A stretch of DNA of 64,000 nucleotides from Micrococcales bacterium. Lineage in GTDB: Bacteria > Actinomycetota > Actinomycetes > Actinomycetales > Dermatophilaceae. The stretch lies in the NCBI GenBank assembly GCA_021287075.1, contig JAJTBD010000011.1, positions 60,323 to 124,322 of the forward strand, read 5' to 3'. How positions within the stretch are numbered: position 1 is the first letter of the stretch; each line of letters opens with the position of its first letter. Shown here piece after piece: positions 9,018 through 16,885 of this stretch. The notes beneath the pieces are model-generated. The model worked only from the letters and a program-made list of their open reading frames with translations. It ran no database searches and had not been told where the DNA came from. Both the position numbers and the translations under genes were made by a program.

Positions 9018-9512
9018 TCAGCCCTTGTAGGGCTTGGCGCCCTTGATCGAGACCTCGATCTCGTTGCCGTTGGGGGCGGTGTAGGACGCGGTGTCGCCGA
9101 CCTTCTTGCCATAGATGGCGGCGCCCAGCGGGGACTTCTCGCTGAAGACCTGGAGGTCGGTGTCGCCGGCGATCTCGCGCGAGCCGAGGAGGAAGGTCTC
9201 CTCGTCGCCGAACATCTCGACGGTGACGACCATGCCGGACTCGACGATGCCGTCGTCCTCGGGGGCCTCGCCGACGGTGGCCGTCTCGAGCAGCTGGGTC
9301 AGCTGGCGGATGCGGGCCTCCATCTTGCCCTGCTCCTCCTTGGCCGCGTGGTAGCCGCCGTTCTCGCGGAGGTCGCCCTCCTCGCGGGCCGCCTCGATGC
9401 GCTTGGCGATCTCGACCCGGCCCGGGCCGGAGAGCTCGTCCAGCTCGGCCTTCAGACGGTCATAGGCATCCTGGGTCAGGAAGCTGGTCTGGGGCGTCGC
9501 GGTGTCGCTCAC
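9018..9512 (-). CDS. greA: Transcription elongation factor GreA
   Basis: 164 residues from a GTG (9512) with AAGGAGTG eight bases upstream. GreA enters the RNA polymerase secondary channel and stimulates transcript cleavage in arrested complexes. Residues about 10-85 form the coiled-coil, with the DLRENGGYHAAKEEQ tip carrying the acidic pair; the C-terminal globular FKBP-like part includes the SPLGAAIYGKKVGD segment. Length matches actinobacterial GreA. Two hairpins precede its ribosome-binding site. The gene lies downstream of a DUF4307 gene in the same direction, as in mycobacteria. Confidence 0.95.
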   Translation of the reverse strand: MSDTATPQTSFLTQDAYDRLKAELDELSGPGRVEIAKRIEAAREEGDLRENGGYHAAKEEQGKMEARIRQLTQLLETATVGEAPEDDGIVESGMVVTVEMFGDEETFLLGSREIAGDTDLQVFSEKSPLGAAIYGKKVGDTASYTAPNGNEIEVSIKGAKPYKG

Positions 9513-9532
9513 GGTGTCACTCCTTGTGGTTG

Positions 9533-9596
9533 CCCGCCCAAGGTGGGCGGGTCTCGCGAAACAATGAGGGTCCGGGCCGCCGTGCGGCCCGAACCC
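9533..9596 (-). promoter_or_regulatory. Two hairpins upstream of greA
   Basis: On the minus strand a hairpin GGGT-C-CGGGCCGC/GCGGCCCG-A-ACCC (9568-9596) is followed by CCCGCCCA-N3-TGGGCGGG (9533-9551), directly before the greA ribosome-binding site. The first may terminate the DUF4307 transcript; the second would lie in the greA leader. A TAGCAT box (9614-9619 on the complement) could be the greA promoter. Assignment is tentative. Confidence 0.45.
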
Positions 9597-9681
9597 ACGC
9601 TTGTGAACTGTCAATGCTAGCAAACGTGCTGGCGGGGCGATGTGTTCCGCGCCACTGGGGGCACTGGCTGCGGGCGTGCCC

Positions 9682-10041
9682 CTACTGCGTGCAGGACTTG
9701 GCGGTGACCGTGTTGGCGCGAGAGGTCGTCTTGACGGTGGCGCTGCGCTGGGCGACCTTGGGGCCCGCCTCGACGGGCACGTCGAGAGTCCCCACGACGC
9801 CATAGGAGACGTCGAGGGCCTGGACGGTGCAGGTGGTGGCGCGGCCGTCGGGGCGGTGCACCTCGAAGGTCACGCTCGCCTCGCTGTCGCTGACGACCTT
9901 GTATGCCGTGGTCTTCCACGTGATCTGGCCGACCGAGATCGCCAGCCCGAACCAGGTCGCCAGCGCGACGCCGATCGTGATCCCGATCGCGCCCATGACC
10001 CACCACTTGCCTTGACCGGGCGCGGGGCGGGGGAGCGACAT
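9682..10041 (-). CDS. DUF4307 single-pass membrane protein
   Basis: 119 residues. A cytoplasmic basic N-terminus (PRPAPGQGK) is followed by one transmembrane helix (about 14-35, WVMGAIGITIGVALATWFGL) and an extracytoplasmic immunoglobulin-like region rich in beta strands (ITWKTTAYKVVSDSEASVTFEV). Two cysteines (TTCTVQAL and the C-terminal KSCTQ) may pair outside the cell. This matches the actinobacterial DUF4307 family (M. tuberculosis Rv1081c position between greA and mca). Function unknown. Divergent from mca. Confidence 0.8.
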   Translation of the reverse strand: MSLPRPAPGQGKWWVMGAIGITIGVALATWFGLAISVGQITWKTTAYKVVSDSEASVTFEVHRPDGRATTCTVQALDVSYGVVGTLDVPVEAGPKVAQRSATVKTTSRANTVTAKSCTQ

Positions 10042-10209
10042 GGTGGCTGGCCTTCCGGGTGGGGCGTTCGGCCGTGCGGTGCACGGATGGGACAATGGGG
10101 CCCGAGACCGGTCCCGGGCTGCCAGCCGCGTAGCACCGGCCGACCCCGACAAGTGTCCCACCGCCGCCCGCGTCCCCGGCAGGGCGGTCCGATGACAGGA
10201 GCGATGCCC

Positions 10210-11145
10210 ATGAGCGGTGCACTGCGCCTCATGGCCGTGCACGCCCATCCGGACGACGAGTCCAGCAAGGGTGCCGCGACGATGGCCAAGTACGTCGCCG
10301 AGGGCGTGGAGGTCCTCGTCGTCTCGTGCACAGGGGGCGAGCGCGGCGACGTGCTCAACCCCAAACTCGCCGACGACCCCCACATCCAGCGCGACCTGGC
10401 CCAGGTCCGGCGCGACGAGATGGCCGGGGCCCAGGCGGTCCTCGGGATCCAGCACACCTGGCTCGGTTTCGTCGACTCCGGTCTGCCCGAGGGCGACCCG
10501 CTGCCCCCGCTGCCGGAGGGCTGCTTCGCCCTCGAGCCGCTGGATGTCACCACCGAGGCCCTCGTGCGGGTCGTGCGCGAGTTCCGGCCCCATGTCATGA
10601 CGACCTACAACGAGCAGGGCGGCTATCCACACCCGGACCACATCATGTGCCACCGCGTGTCGATGTCCGCGTTCGAGGCCGCCGGCGACGCCGCTGCATA
10701 CCCCCATGCAGGCGAGGCCTGGCAGCCCCTCAAGCTCTACTACGACGTGAGCTTCAGCGCCGAGCGGCTGCGGGTCTTCCACGAGGCGCTCATCGCGCTC
10801 GAGGAGGAGAGCCCCTTCGAGGAGTGGCTCGAGCGCTCGGCCAAGCGCCCCCCGCGCACCGTCACCACCCGGATCGACGCCGCGGACTACTACCCCCAGC
10901 GTGACGACGCCCTGCGGGCCCACGCGACCCAGGTCGACCCCGACGGCAGCTTCTTCGCCGTGCCGCTGGAGGTCCAGCAGGAGCGGTGGCCGTGGGAGGA
11001 GTTCGAGCTCGCGCTGGCCTATGTGCCGCTGGCCGACGGCGAGGACGACCTCTTCGCCGGGGTGCGGGACATCGACGCAGACGCGCTCGCGACCTCAGGT
11101 GAGCGCACCGTGCAGCACGACGGACGGACGGAGATCCCCTCATGA
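10210..11145 (+). CDS. mca: Mycothiol S-conjugate amidase
   Basis: 311 residues. Start 10210 is preferred over ATGs at 10192 and 10204 because AGGAG (10197-10201) is 8 nt from it. Mca cleaves mycothiol-bound electrophiles to release a mercapturic acid and GlcN-Ins, detoxifying drugs and oxidants. The zinc motif AHPDDESSKG opens the protein, and the third ligand HPDH (YPHPDHIMCHRVS) is near residue 140. The length and the ending suit Mca rather than MshB. A 4-bp ATGA overlap couples it to a small membrane protein, equivalent in place to Rv1083. Confidence 0.93.
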   Translation: MSGALRLMAVHAHPDDESSKGAATMAKYVAEGVEVLVVSCTGGERGDVLNPKLADDPHIQRDLAQVRRDEMAGAQAVLGIQHTWLGFVDSGLPEGDPLPPLPEGCFALEPLDVTTEALVRVVREFRPHVMTTYNEQGGYPHPDHIMCHRVSMSAFEAAGDAAAYPHAGEAWQPLKLYYDVSFSAERLRVFHEALIALEEESPFEEWLERSAKRPPRTVTTRIDAADYYPQRDDALRAHATQVDPDGSFFAVPLEVQQERWPWEEFELALAYVPLADGEDDLFAGVRDIDADALATSGERTVQHDGRTEIPS

Positions 11146-11471
11146 GCGCACCCGACAGCAGTATCTCCCCGGGCTTCGGGGCCTTCCTCGCCTTCTTCCT
11201 GCTCGCCCTCGCGCTCTGGCTGCTCATGCGCAGCATGGGTGGGGTCCTGCGCCGGATGTCCTACCGCCAGGAGGACGTCGAGCGTGCCGAGGCCGCGCGC
11301 CGGTCCGGCGAGCAGCCGGTCGACGACGTCAGCGAGCCGCTGGCGCCGGACACTGCCGAGCCCGTGGCAGCGGACCGCGCCGAGCCGGTGGTGCCGGACC
11401 GCGCCGAGCCGGTGGTGCCGGACCGCGCCGAGCCGGTGGACCAGGGAGAGCCCGGCCCGCACGAGCGCTAG
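11142..11471 (+). CDS. Small membrane protein with AEPVVPDR repeats
   Basis: 109 residues, translationally coupled to mca by ATGA. One transmembrane helix (about 10-30, FGAFLAFFLLALALWLLMRS) is followed by a basic, then acidic cytoplasmic tail. The tail ends in near-identical octapeptides AEPVVPDR (with variants AEPVAADR), encoded by 24-bp direct DNA repeats around 11380-11440. Similar small membrane proteins follow mca in other actinobacteria. Function unknown. Confidence 0.65.
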   Translation: MSAPDSSISPGFGAFLAFFLLALALWLLMRSMGGVLRRMSYRQEDVERAEAARRSGEQPVDDVSEPLAPDTAEPVAADRAEPVVPDRAEPVVPDRAEPVDQGEPGPHER

Positions 11472-11478
11472 GCCCACC

Positions 11479-11510
11479 GGGCGTTTTCGCCCAATTGGGC
11501 GAAAACGCCC
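11479..11510. terminator. Perfect 32-bp palindrome, bidirectional terminator
   Basis: GGGCGTTTTCGCCCAA and its exact complement, centred on AATT. Each half can also fold alone (GGGCGTTTTCGCCC; GGGCGAAAACGCCC). It sits between convergent genes 8 bp after one stop and 46 bp from the other. Confidence 0.75.
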
Positions 11511-11555
11511 TGGCGCCCGGTGTCAGTGATGTCGCGGTGGCGGCGCGTCGGCGGG

Positions 11556-12260
11556 TCAGCCGTGGGCGACGGCCGGCGTCGAGAGGGTGAGTGCGGCGGC
11601 GGCATAGTGCGCGGCGAAGGCGAGCACCGTGAAGGTGTGGAAGAGCTCGTGGAAGCCGAACCAGCGCGGTGACAGTCGGGGCCATTTGGTGCCGTAGACG
11701 ACCGCGCCGAGGGTGTAGAGCACGCCACCGACCGCGATGAGCGTGACGATCGCCGGGCCGCCGTAGTGCCACAGCGGGCCGAGGTAGAAGACCGCGACCC
11801 AGCCCAGGGCGACGTAGATCGGCGTGTAGAGCCAGCGCGGCGCGTCGACCCAGAAGATCCGGAAGATCACGCCGGCGAGCGCGCCGACCCAGACGATGAT
11901 CAGCAGCTCGCGGGCCTGGTCGTCGGGCAGCAGCAGCGCAAAGGGCGTGTAGCTGCCGGCGATGATCAGGAAGATGTTGGAGTGGTCGGCACGCTTGAGC
12001 ACCGCGGCGACCTTGGGCGACCAGTTGCCGCGGTGATAGACGGCGGAGGTCCCGAAGAGCAGCAGCGCCGCCGTGGTGAAGACCGTGGCGGCGATCTTGG
12101 CGGTCTCGTGCGGCGCCGTCACGATGAGCACGATGCCGGCGGCGACCACCGCAGGGACCATCCCCGCGTGCAGCCAGCCACGCAGTTTGGGCTTGACGGC
12201 GTCGACGACCGCCTCGAGGGTCTCGAGGGGCCCATCGGCCTCAGGCATCCGCGGTCGCAT
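11556..12260 (-). CDS. Hemolysin III / PAQR family membrane protein
   Basis: 234 residues, seven predicted membrane helices from about residue 35 onward. Diagnostic PAQR motifs are SAVYHRGNW (first metal-binding His), the FHELFHTFTVLAFAAHY stretch near the C-terminus and the helix-loop GSYTPFALLL. The family (YqfA/TrhA) affects membrane properties; the haemolysin name is historical. ATG 12260 is preferred; ATG 12248 is an alternative. It is divergent from uppS, as Rv1085c is from Rv1086. Confidence 0.88.
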   Translation of the reverse strand: MRPRMPEADGPLETLEAVVDAVKPKLRGWLHAGMVPAVVAAGIVLIVTAPHETAKIAATVFTTAALLLFGTSAVYHRGNWSPKVAAVLKRADHSNIFLIIAGSYTPFALLLPDDQARELLIIVWVGALAGVIFRIFWVDAPRWLYTPIYVALGWVAVFYLGPLWHYGGPAIVTLIAVGGVLYTLGAVVYGTKWPRLSPRWFGFHELFHTFTVLAFAAHYAAAALTLSTPAVAHG

Positions 12261-12329
12261 AGGCCAGAGAGTAGTCCGCGATCCGTGGTCGCGGGGCGCC
12301 GGTGCCCGGGGCCCACCCGAGGGGAGGGG

Positions 12330-12335
12330 TAGGTT
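12330..12335 (+). promoter_or_regulatory. Putative -10 box (TAGGTT), leaderless prenyltransferase gene
   Basis: TAGGTT ends 6 nt before the GTG start at 12342; no ribosome-binding site follows it. Confidence 0.5.
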
Positions 12336-12341
12336 TGCGCC

Positions 12342-13103
12342 GTGGAGTTGAGCAACCCGCTGTATGCCGCCTACGAGCGCCTTCTGGTGAAGGAGCTCGA
12401 GGCCCTGCCGACTCCGCGGCACGTCGGCGTGATGCTTGACGGCAACCGGCGCTGGGCCAAGGAGCGCGGGCGCGGCACGCGCGAGGGGCACCAGGCAGGG
12501 GCCGACAACATCGACGATTTCCTCGAGTGGTGTGAGGAGGCCGGGGTCCAGGTCGTCACGCTGTGGCTGCTCTCGACCGACAACCTCGACCGGGCCACCG
12601 AGGAGCTCGAGCCGCTGCTGGCGATCATCGAGAAGGCGGTCGCCGACCTGGCCGCGGCGCATCGCTGGCGGCTGAACCCCGTCGGCGCCAAGGACCTGCT
12701 CCCCGAGCGCACGGCCGCGGCCCTGGCCGCGGCCGCGGAGCAGACCGCCGATGTCGAGGGCATGCACGTCAACGTCGCGGTGGGCTATGGCGGCCGTCAG
12801 GAGATCGCCGACGCGGTCCGCTCGCTGCTGCACGAGCGCGCGGCGCGGGGCGAGGGCGTCGAGCAGATCGCCGAGAGCCTGTCGGTCGAGGACATCGCCG
12901 AGCACCTCTACACCAAGGGGCAGCCCGACCCCGACCTGGTCATCCGCACCTCCGGTGAGCAGCGGCTGTCGGGCTTCCTGCTCTGGCAGTCGGCGCACTC
13001 GGAGTTCTACTTCTGCGAGGCCTACTGGCCCGACTTCCGACGGGTCGACTTCCTGCGCGCACTTCGGGCGTATGCCGAGCGGCACCGACGGATGGGCCGC
13101 TGA
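12342..13103 (+). CDS. uppS: Isoprenyl transferase (cis-prenyltransferase)
   Basis: 253 residues. The P-loop-like diphosphate site VMLDGNRRWAKERG (about 30-43), the VTLWLLSTDNLDR region and the C-terminal DLVIRTSGEQRLSGFLLWQ signature identify a cis-prenyltransferase that condenses isopentenyl diphosphate units for the lipid carrier of cell-wall synthesis. By position next to hemolysin III and PhoH it corresponds to mycobacterial Rv1086, which makes the short Z,E-farnesyl diphosphate, so it may be the short-chain enzyme rather than the decaprenyl synthase; this is inference. Confidence 0.88.
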   Translation: MELSNPLYAAYERLLVKELEALPTPRHVGVMLDGNRRWAKERGRGTREGHQAGADNIDDFLEWCEEAGVQVVTLWLLSTDNLDRATEELEPLLAIIEKAVADLAAAHRWRLNPVGAKDLLPERTAAALAAAAEQTADVEGMHVNVAVGYGGRQEIADAVRSLLHERAARGEGVEQIAESLSVEDIAEHLYTKGQPDPDLVIRTSGEQRLSGFLLWQSAHSEFYFCEAYWPDFRRVDFLRALRAYAERHRRMGR

Positions 13104-13435
13104 GCCGCATCGCGGCATACCCCATCTGTCACACCAGCCCCACCAGCCTCAGAAGACATGAACGCGCGGTGAAATCCGCTGTGCGACAACGCGACACGCG
13201 CTCTGGCGTGCCGCGAATCCGGGGTCTGGGCCTTAGCGTCGGGATCGACGGGAGGCGCCCCGCCACCCGTCTCGGGAGGGGCCCAGAGTCGATGGCGTTG
13301 CAGCCGAGGGAGCATCAGCTCCACAGCGCAGACCGCAGTCGGTCGCCGCTGGACCCAGGCCGTTCCCGGCACCAGAACCGCGAGTAGGCGCAGCGCGCCG
13401 ACGGCGGCGCGGTGCCCGGAAGAGGAGCCTGACCC
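13104..13435. other. 332-bp intergenic region before phoH
   Basis: Contains a single half-site CGCGGCATAC (13111-13120) soon after the uppS stop, a small dyad GCGCGCCG/CGGCGGCGCG near 13400, and AGAGGAG before the phoH ATG. A 72-codon frame at 13169-13387 exists but shows no conserved feature and is not called. Confidence 0.4.
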
Positions 13436-14791
13436 ATGGCCATCACCCCCACCGTGCCCGACGCCGCGACCTCCGAGACCAGCGAGGAGCGGGTCGAGAC
13501 CGCCCGCCGCACCCACATCCTCGACACCTCGGTGCTGCTGTCGGACCCGCGGGCGCTCTTCCGGTTCGCCGAGCACGAGGTGGTCGTGCCGGTCGTGGTC
13601 ATCACCGAGCTGGAGGCCAAGCGCCACCACCCCGAGCTGGGCTACTTCGCCCGCAAGGCGCTGCGCTATCTCGACGACCTGCGCGTGCAGGAGGGGCGCC
13701 TCGACCACCCGGTCGAGGTCGGTGACCAGGGCGGCACGCTGCGCGTCGAGCTCAACCACACCGACCCGATGGCCCTCCCGGCCGGCTTCCGCCTCGGCGA
13801 TAACGACACCCGGATCCTCGCTGTCGCCAAGAACCTCGCCAACGAGGGCAACGACGTCGTCGTCGTCTCCAAGGACCTGCCGATGCGCGTCAAGGCCTCC
13901 GCGGTCGGCCTCGACGCCCAGGAGTACCGCGCGGAGCTGGCCGTCGACTCCGGCTGGACCGGCATGACCGAGCTCGACGTCACCACCGAGGAGATGGAGG
14001 CGCTCTATGAGCACGGCCGCGTCGAGCACATCGCCGCGACCGAGCTGCCCTGCCACACCGGGGTCGTCCTGCACGGCCCGCGCAGCAGCGGCCTCGCCCG
14101 CGTCGGCGCCGACCGCGCGCTGCGCCTTGTCCGGGGCGACCGCGACGCCTTCGGGCTGCACGGTCGCAGCGCCGAGCAGCGCATCGCGCTCGACCTGCTC
14201 ATGGACCCCGACGTCGGCATCGTCTCGCTCGGCGGCCGCGCCGGCACCGGCAAGTCGGCGCTCGCCCTGTGCGCCGGCCTCGAGGCGGTCATGGAGCGGC
14301 GCCAGCACCGGCGGGTCATCGTCTTCCGGCCGCTCTATGCCGTCGGCGGGCAGGAGCTCGGCTATCTGCCCGGCAGCGAGAACGAGAAGATGGGCCCCTG
14401 GGCGCAGGCGGTCTTCGACACCCTCGGCGCCGTCGTCTCCAAGGAGGTCGTCGAGGAGGTCATCGACCGCGACATGCTCGAGGTGCTGCCGCTCACCCAC
14501 ATCCGCGGCCGCTCCCTGCACGACTCCTTCGTCATCGTCGACGAGGCCCAGTCGCTCGAGCGCAATGTGCTGCTGACCGTGCTCTCGCGGATCGGCCAGA
14601 ACTCCAAGGTCGTGCTCACCCACGACGTCGCCCAGCGCGACAACCTGCGGGTGGGCCGGCACGACGGCGTCGCCGCCGTCATCGAGGCACTCAAGGGCCA
14701 CCCCCTCTTTGCCCACGTCACGCTCACCCGCAGCGAGCGCAGCCCGGTCGCGGCGCTGGTGACCGACCTGCTGGAGGGCCTCGACCTCTGA
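13436..14791 (+). CDS. phoH2: PIN-domain PhoH-family ATPase (PhoH2)
   Basis: 451 residues. The N-terminal PIN nuclease domain (about 25-165) has acidic residues in [22 protein letters not shown] and [10 protein letters not shown]. The C-terminal PhoH ATPase has Walker [13 protein letters not shown] near residue 264 and Walker [13 protein letters not shown] near 365. PIN-PhoH fusions act as sequence-specific RNA helicase/nuclease; in mycobacteria phoH2 is linked to a small antitoxin PhoAT, for which I see no convincing homologue here. AGAGGAG supports the start. Synteny with Rv1095 agrees. Confidence 0.9.
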   Translation: MAITPTVPDAATSETSEERVETARRTHILDTSVLLSDPRALFRFAEHEVVVPVVVITELEAKRHHPELGYFARKALRYLDDLRVQEGRLDHPVEVGDQGGTLRVELNHTDPMALPAGFRLGDNDTRILAVAKNLANEGNDVVVVSKDLPMRVKASAVGLDAQEYRAELAVDSGWTGMTELDVTTEEMEALYEHGRVEHIAATELPCHTGVVLHGPRSSGLARVGADRALRLVRGDRDAFGLHGRSAEQRIALDLLMDPDVGIVSLGGRAGTGKSALALCAGLEAVMERRQHRRVIVFRPLYAVGGQELGYLPGSENEKMGPWAQAVFDTLGAVVSKEVVEEVIDRDMLEVLPLTHIRGRSLHDSFVIVDEAQSLERNVLLTVLSRIGQNSKVVLTHDVAQRDNLRVGRHDGVAAVIEALKGHPLFAHVTLTRSERSPVAALVTDLLEGLDL

Positions 14792-14832
14792 GCCGGGCGG
14801 GGCTGCGGCCCCGGGATGCCGGTCGCCGTCCT

Positions 14833-14862
14833 CGGGTCCGCGTGCTCAGGCGCGCGGACCCG
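14833..14862 (+). terminator. phoH terminator hairpin
   Basis: Perfect 10-bp stem CGGGTCCGCG (14833-14842) / CGCGGACCCG (14853-14862) with a 10-nt loop, 40 bp after the phoH stop; no long T tract. Confidence 0.6.
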
Positions 14863-14863
14863 A

Positions 14864-14894
14864 TTGGCGCCCGGGATGGTTGCCCCCGTATGAT
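14864..14894 (+). promoter_or_regulatory. Putative promoter of the transglycosylase-like gene
   Basis: TTGGCG (14864-14869) and TATGAT (14889-14894) separated by 19 bp, about 65 bp before the GTG. TATGAT is close to the consensus -10; the -35 is weak. Confidence 0.4.
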
Positions 14895-14957
14895 CTCGGT
14901 TTGGTAACGCCGACCCCGGGCGTTGGCCATCCCCAGTTCGCCCTTTGGAGATCACCC

Positions 14958-15746
14958 GTGCCCCGCTACGAAGGCCGCCACGCCGCCAAGCACGCCAGCC
15001 CCGGCTTCTCGCGCACCGCCGCCCTCGGCGGCGCGCTCGGTGGAGCCCTGCGCCGGCCCGTGGTCGCCTCGTCCGTGGGTGCCGCCACCGTGTGCCTCAG
15101 CGTCGCCGGGTATGCCGCGAGCGCCCAGGCCGACGCCCCCGCCCTCGAGATCACGGCCGCCGGGCAGGCCGCGGCCAGGTCGGCCGCGATCCTCGCCTCC
15201 CGTGAGGCGGCCAACGACCAGGCCGAGCGTGGCTCCGCGGTGACCGGCAAGGCCATCGCCGACCAGAAGGCGCGCGTCGCCGCGGCCAAGGCGGCTGCCG
15301 AGAAGAAGGCCGCCGAGGAGCGGGCCCGCAAGGCCGCCGCAGAGAAGGCCGCCGCCGAGCGCAAGGCCGCCGCCGACAAGGCCGCCCGCGACAAGGAGCG
15401 CGCCTCCGTCGCCGCGGCAAAGGCCTCCGCCCTGGCCTCCGCGCAGTCCGACCCCAAGGCCGCGGCCAAGAGCCTGCTGGCCGACCACGGCTGGGGCGAG
15501 GACCAGTTCTCCTGCCTCAACTCGCTCTGGATGAAGGAGTCGGGCTGGAACTTCCGCGCGACCAACCCCTCGTCCGGCGCCTATGGCATCCCGCAGTCCC
15601 TGCCCGGCAGCAAGATGGCCACCTTCGGCAGCGACTGGCAGACCAACCCGGTCACCCAGATCAAGTGGGGCCTGGACTACATCAAGGGCCGCTACGGCAC
15701 CCCGTGCGCGGCCTGGGGCCACAGCCAGTCCGTCAACTGGTACTGA
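14958..15746 (+). CDS. Secreted transglycosylase-like (aggregation-promoting-factor type) protein
   Basis: 262 residues from GTG 14958, with TTTGGAG upstream. An N-terminal signal/anchor (about 28-55, VVASSVGAATVCLSVAGYAA, cut near AQA) precedes a long Ala/Lys/Glu-rich coiled coil (about 75-160). The C-terminal 90 residues contain the catalytic-type glutamate in LWMKESGWNFRATNPSSGAYG, and IPQSLPGSKMATFGSDW, as in the lytic-transglycosylase fold of APF/Rpf-like proteins. Two cysteines (SCLN, TPCAAWG) may pair. Probably acts on peptidoglycan in the envelope. Monocistronic, ended by a strong hairpin. Confidence 0.82.
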   Translation: MPRYEGRHAAKHASPGFSRTAALGGALGGALRRPVVASSVGAATVCLSVAGYAASAQADAPALEITAAGQAAARSAAILASREAANDQAERGSAVTGKAIADQKARVAAAKAAAEKKAAEERARKAAAEKAAAERKAAADKAARDKERASVAAAKASALASAQSDPKAAAKSLLADHGWGEDQFSCLNSLWMKESGWNFRATNPSSGAYGIPQSLPGSKMATFGSDWQTNPVTQIKWGLDYIKGRYGTPCAAWGHSQSVNWY

Positions 15747-15784
15747 CCCGCGCACTCCGCCGACACGACCGGCCGCACGCATCA

Positions 15785-15822
15785 GGTATGCCGCGCCGCC
15801 CGCCCGGGCAGCGCGGCATACC
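15785..15822. terminator. GGTATGCCGCGC hairpin between convergent genes
   Basis: Perfect 12-bp stem (15785-15796 / 15811-15822) with a 14-nt loop, between the transglycosylase-like gene and coaA, 18 bp from the coaA stop. Confidence 0.75.
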
Positions 15823-15839
15823 GCTGTGGTTTGGTGGGG

Positions 15840-16811
15840 TCAGACCTTGCGGAGGCGGATCCGGCTGACGGCGTGGTTGGCGCCCTTGGACAGGACCAGG
15901 GTCGCGCGGCTGCGGGTGGGCAGGACGTTCTGCACGAGGTTGGGCTCGTTGATCGAGGCCCAGATCGACAGCGCGGTCTCGCGGGCCTGCTCGTCGGTGA
16001 GCCCGGCATAGCGGTGGAAGTAGGAGTCGGGATCGGCGAAGGCGGTCTCGCGCAGCCGCAGGAAGCGGCTGACATACCACTCGCGGATGTCGGACAGCCC
16101 CGCGTCGACATAGACCGAGAAGTCGAAGAAGTCGCTGACCGACAGGCCGGAGCGGCCATCGGCCTGGGCCCGCGGCGGCTGGAGCACGTTGAGGCCCTCG
16201 ACGATGAGCACGTCGGGCTTGTCGATCACGAGCTCGTCGGGCAGCACGTCATAGGTGAGGTGGGAGTACTGCGGCGCCGTGACCTGGGCCTTGCCGGCCT
16301 TGACCTCGGCGACGAAGCGCAGCAGCCGGCGCCGGTCATAGGACTCGGGGAAGCCCTTGCGGGTCAGCAGACCCCGTCGCTCCAGCTCGGCATTGGGCAG
16401 CAGGAAGCCGTCGGTCGTGACCAGCTCGACCCGGGGGGTGTTGGGCCAGCGGCTGAGCAGCTCCTTGAGGATGCGGGCGGTCGTGGACTTGCCGACGGCC
16501 ACCGACCCGGCCACGCCGATGACGAAGGGGGTGCGCCCGGGGCGCTCGCCGAGGAACTCGCTGGTCGCGAGGTGCAGGCCATAGGTCGCCTCGACATAGA
16601 AGATGAGCAGCCGCGAGAGGGGGAGATAGACCTCCTCGACCTCGTTGAGGTCGAGCCGGTCGCCCAGGCCCCGCAGCCGGACGATGTCGTCGGGCGTCAG
16701 GCTCATCGGGTGGTTCTCGCGCAGTCGCGCCCACGCGGCCCGGTCGAGGTCGACATAGGGGGAGGGGAGTGCCCGCGACGGCGTCGGCGCGGCGACGTGG
16801 ACTTGCTCCAT
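15840..16811 (-). CDS. coaA: Type I pantothenate kinase
   Basis: 323 residues. Phosphorylates pantothenate in the first step of coenzyme A synthesis. The P-loop [16 protein letters not shown] is near residue 100, followed by [15 protein letters not shown] (catalytic Asp), [13 protein letters not shown] and the typical [12 protein letters not shown] and [11 protein letters not shown] segments. Length is standard for the bacterial CoaA type. Divergent from glmS, with only 74 bp between the starts. Confidence 0.96.
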   Translation of the reverse strand: MEQVHVAAPTPSRALPSPYVDLDRAAWARLRENHPMSLTPDDIVRLRGLGDRLDLNEVEEVYLPLSRLLIFYVEATYGLHLATSEFLGERPGRTPFVIGVAGSVAVGKSTTARILKELLSRWPNTPRVELVTTDGFLLPNAELERRGLLTRKGFPESYDRRRLLRFVAEVKAGKAQVTAPQYSHLTYDVLPDELVIDKPDVLIVEGLNVLQPPRAQADGRSGLSVSDFFDFSVYVDAGLSDIREWYVSRFLRLRETAFADPDSYFHRYAGLTDEQARETALSIWASINEPNLVQNVLPTRSRATLVLSKGANHAVSRIRLRKV

Positions 16812-16872
16812 CCCGCAATCGTGCCAGACGCGCCCCTCCGTGGCGCATGCGGTGGTTTGGGTTCCGGCCGTC

Positions 16873-16878
16873 TACCCT
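16873..16878 (+). promoter_or_regulatory. Putative -10 box (TACCCT) of glmS, leaderless
   Basis: TACCCT ends 7 nt before the glmS ATG; no ribosome-binding site in between. Confidence 0.45.
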
Positions 16879-16885
16879 TGTGACC

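Noticed and set aside
13169..13387. 72-codon frame before phoH, possible PhoAT antitoxin
   Set aside because: Basic, low-complexity, ends 48 bp before phoH instead of overlapping it, and no conserved antitoxin feature is visible.
14863..14957. c-di-AMP (ydaO) riboswitch before the transglycosylase-like gene
   Set aside because: The leader is too short and the conserved ydaO blocks could not be matched.
16812..16885. glmS ribozyme
   Set aside because: The gap is only 74 bp and holds the divergent coaA start and a -10 box; ribozymes of this class are found mainly in Firmicutes.
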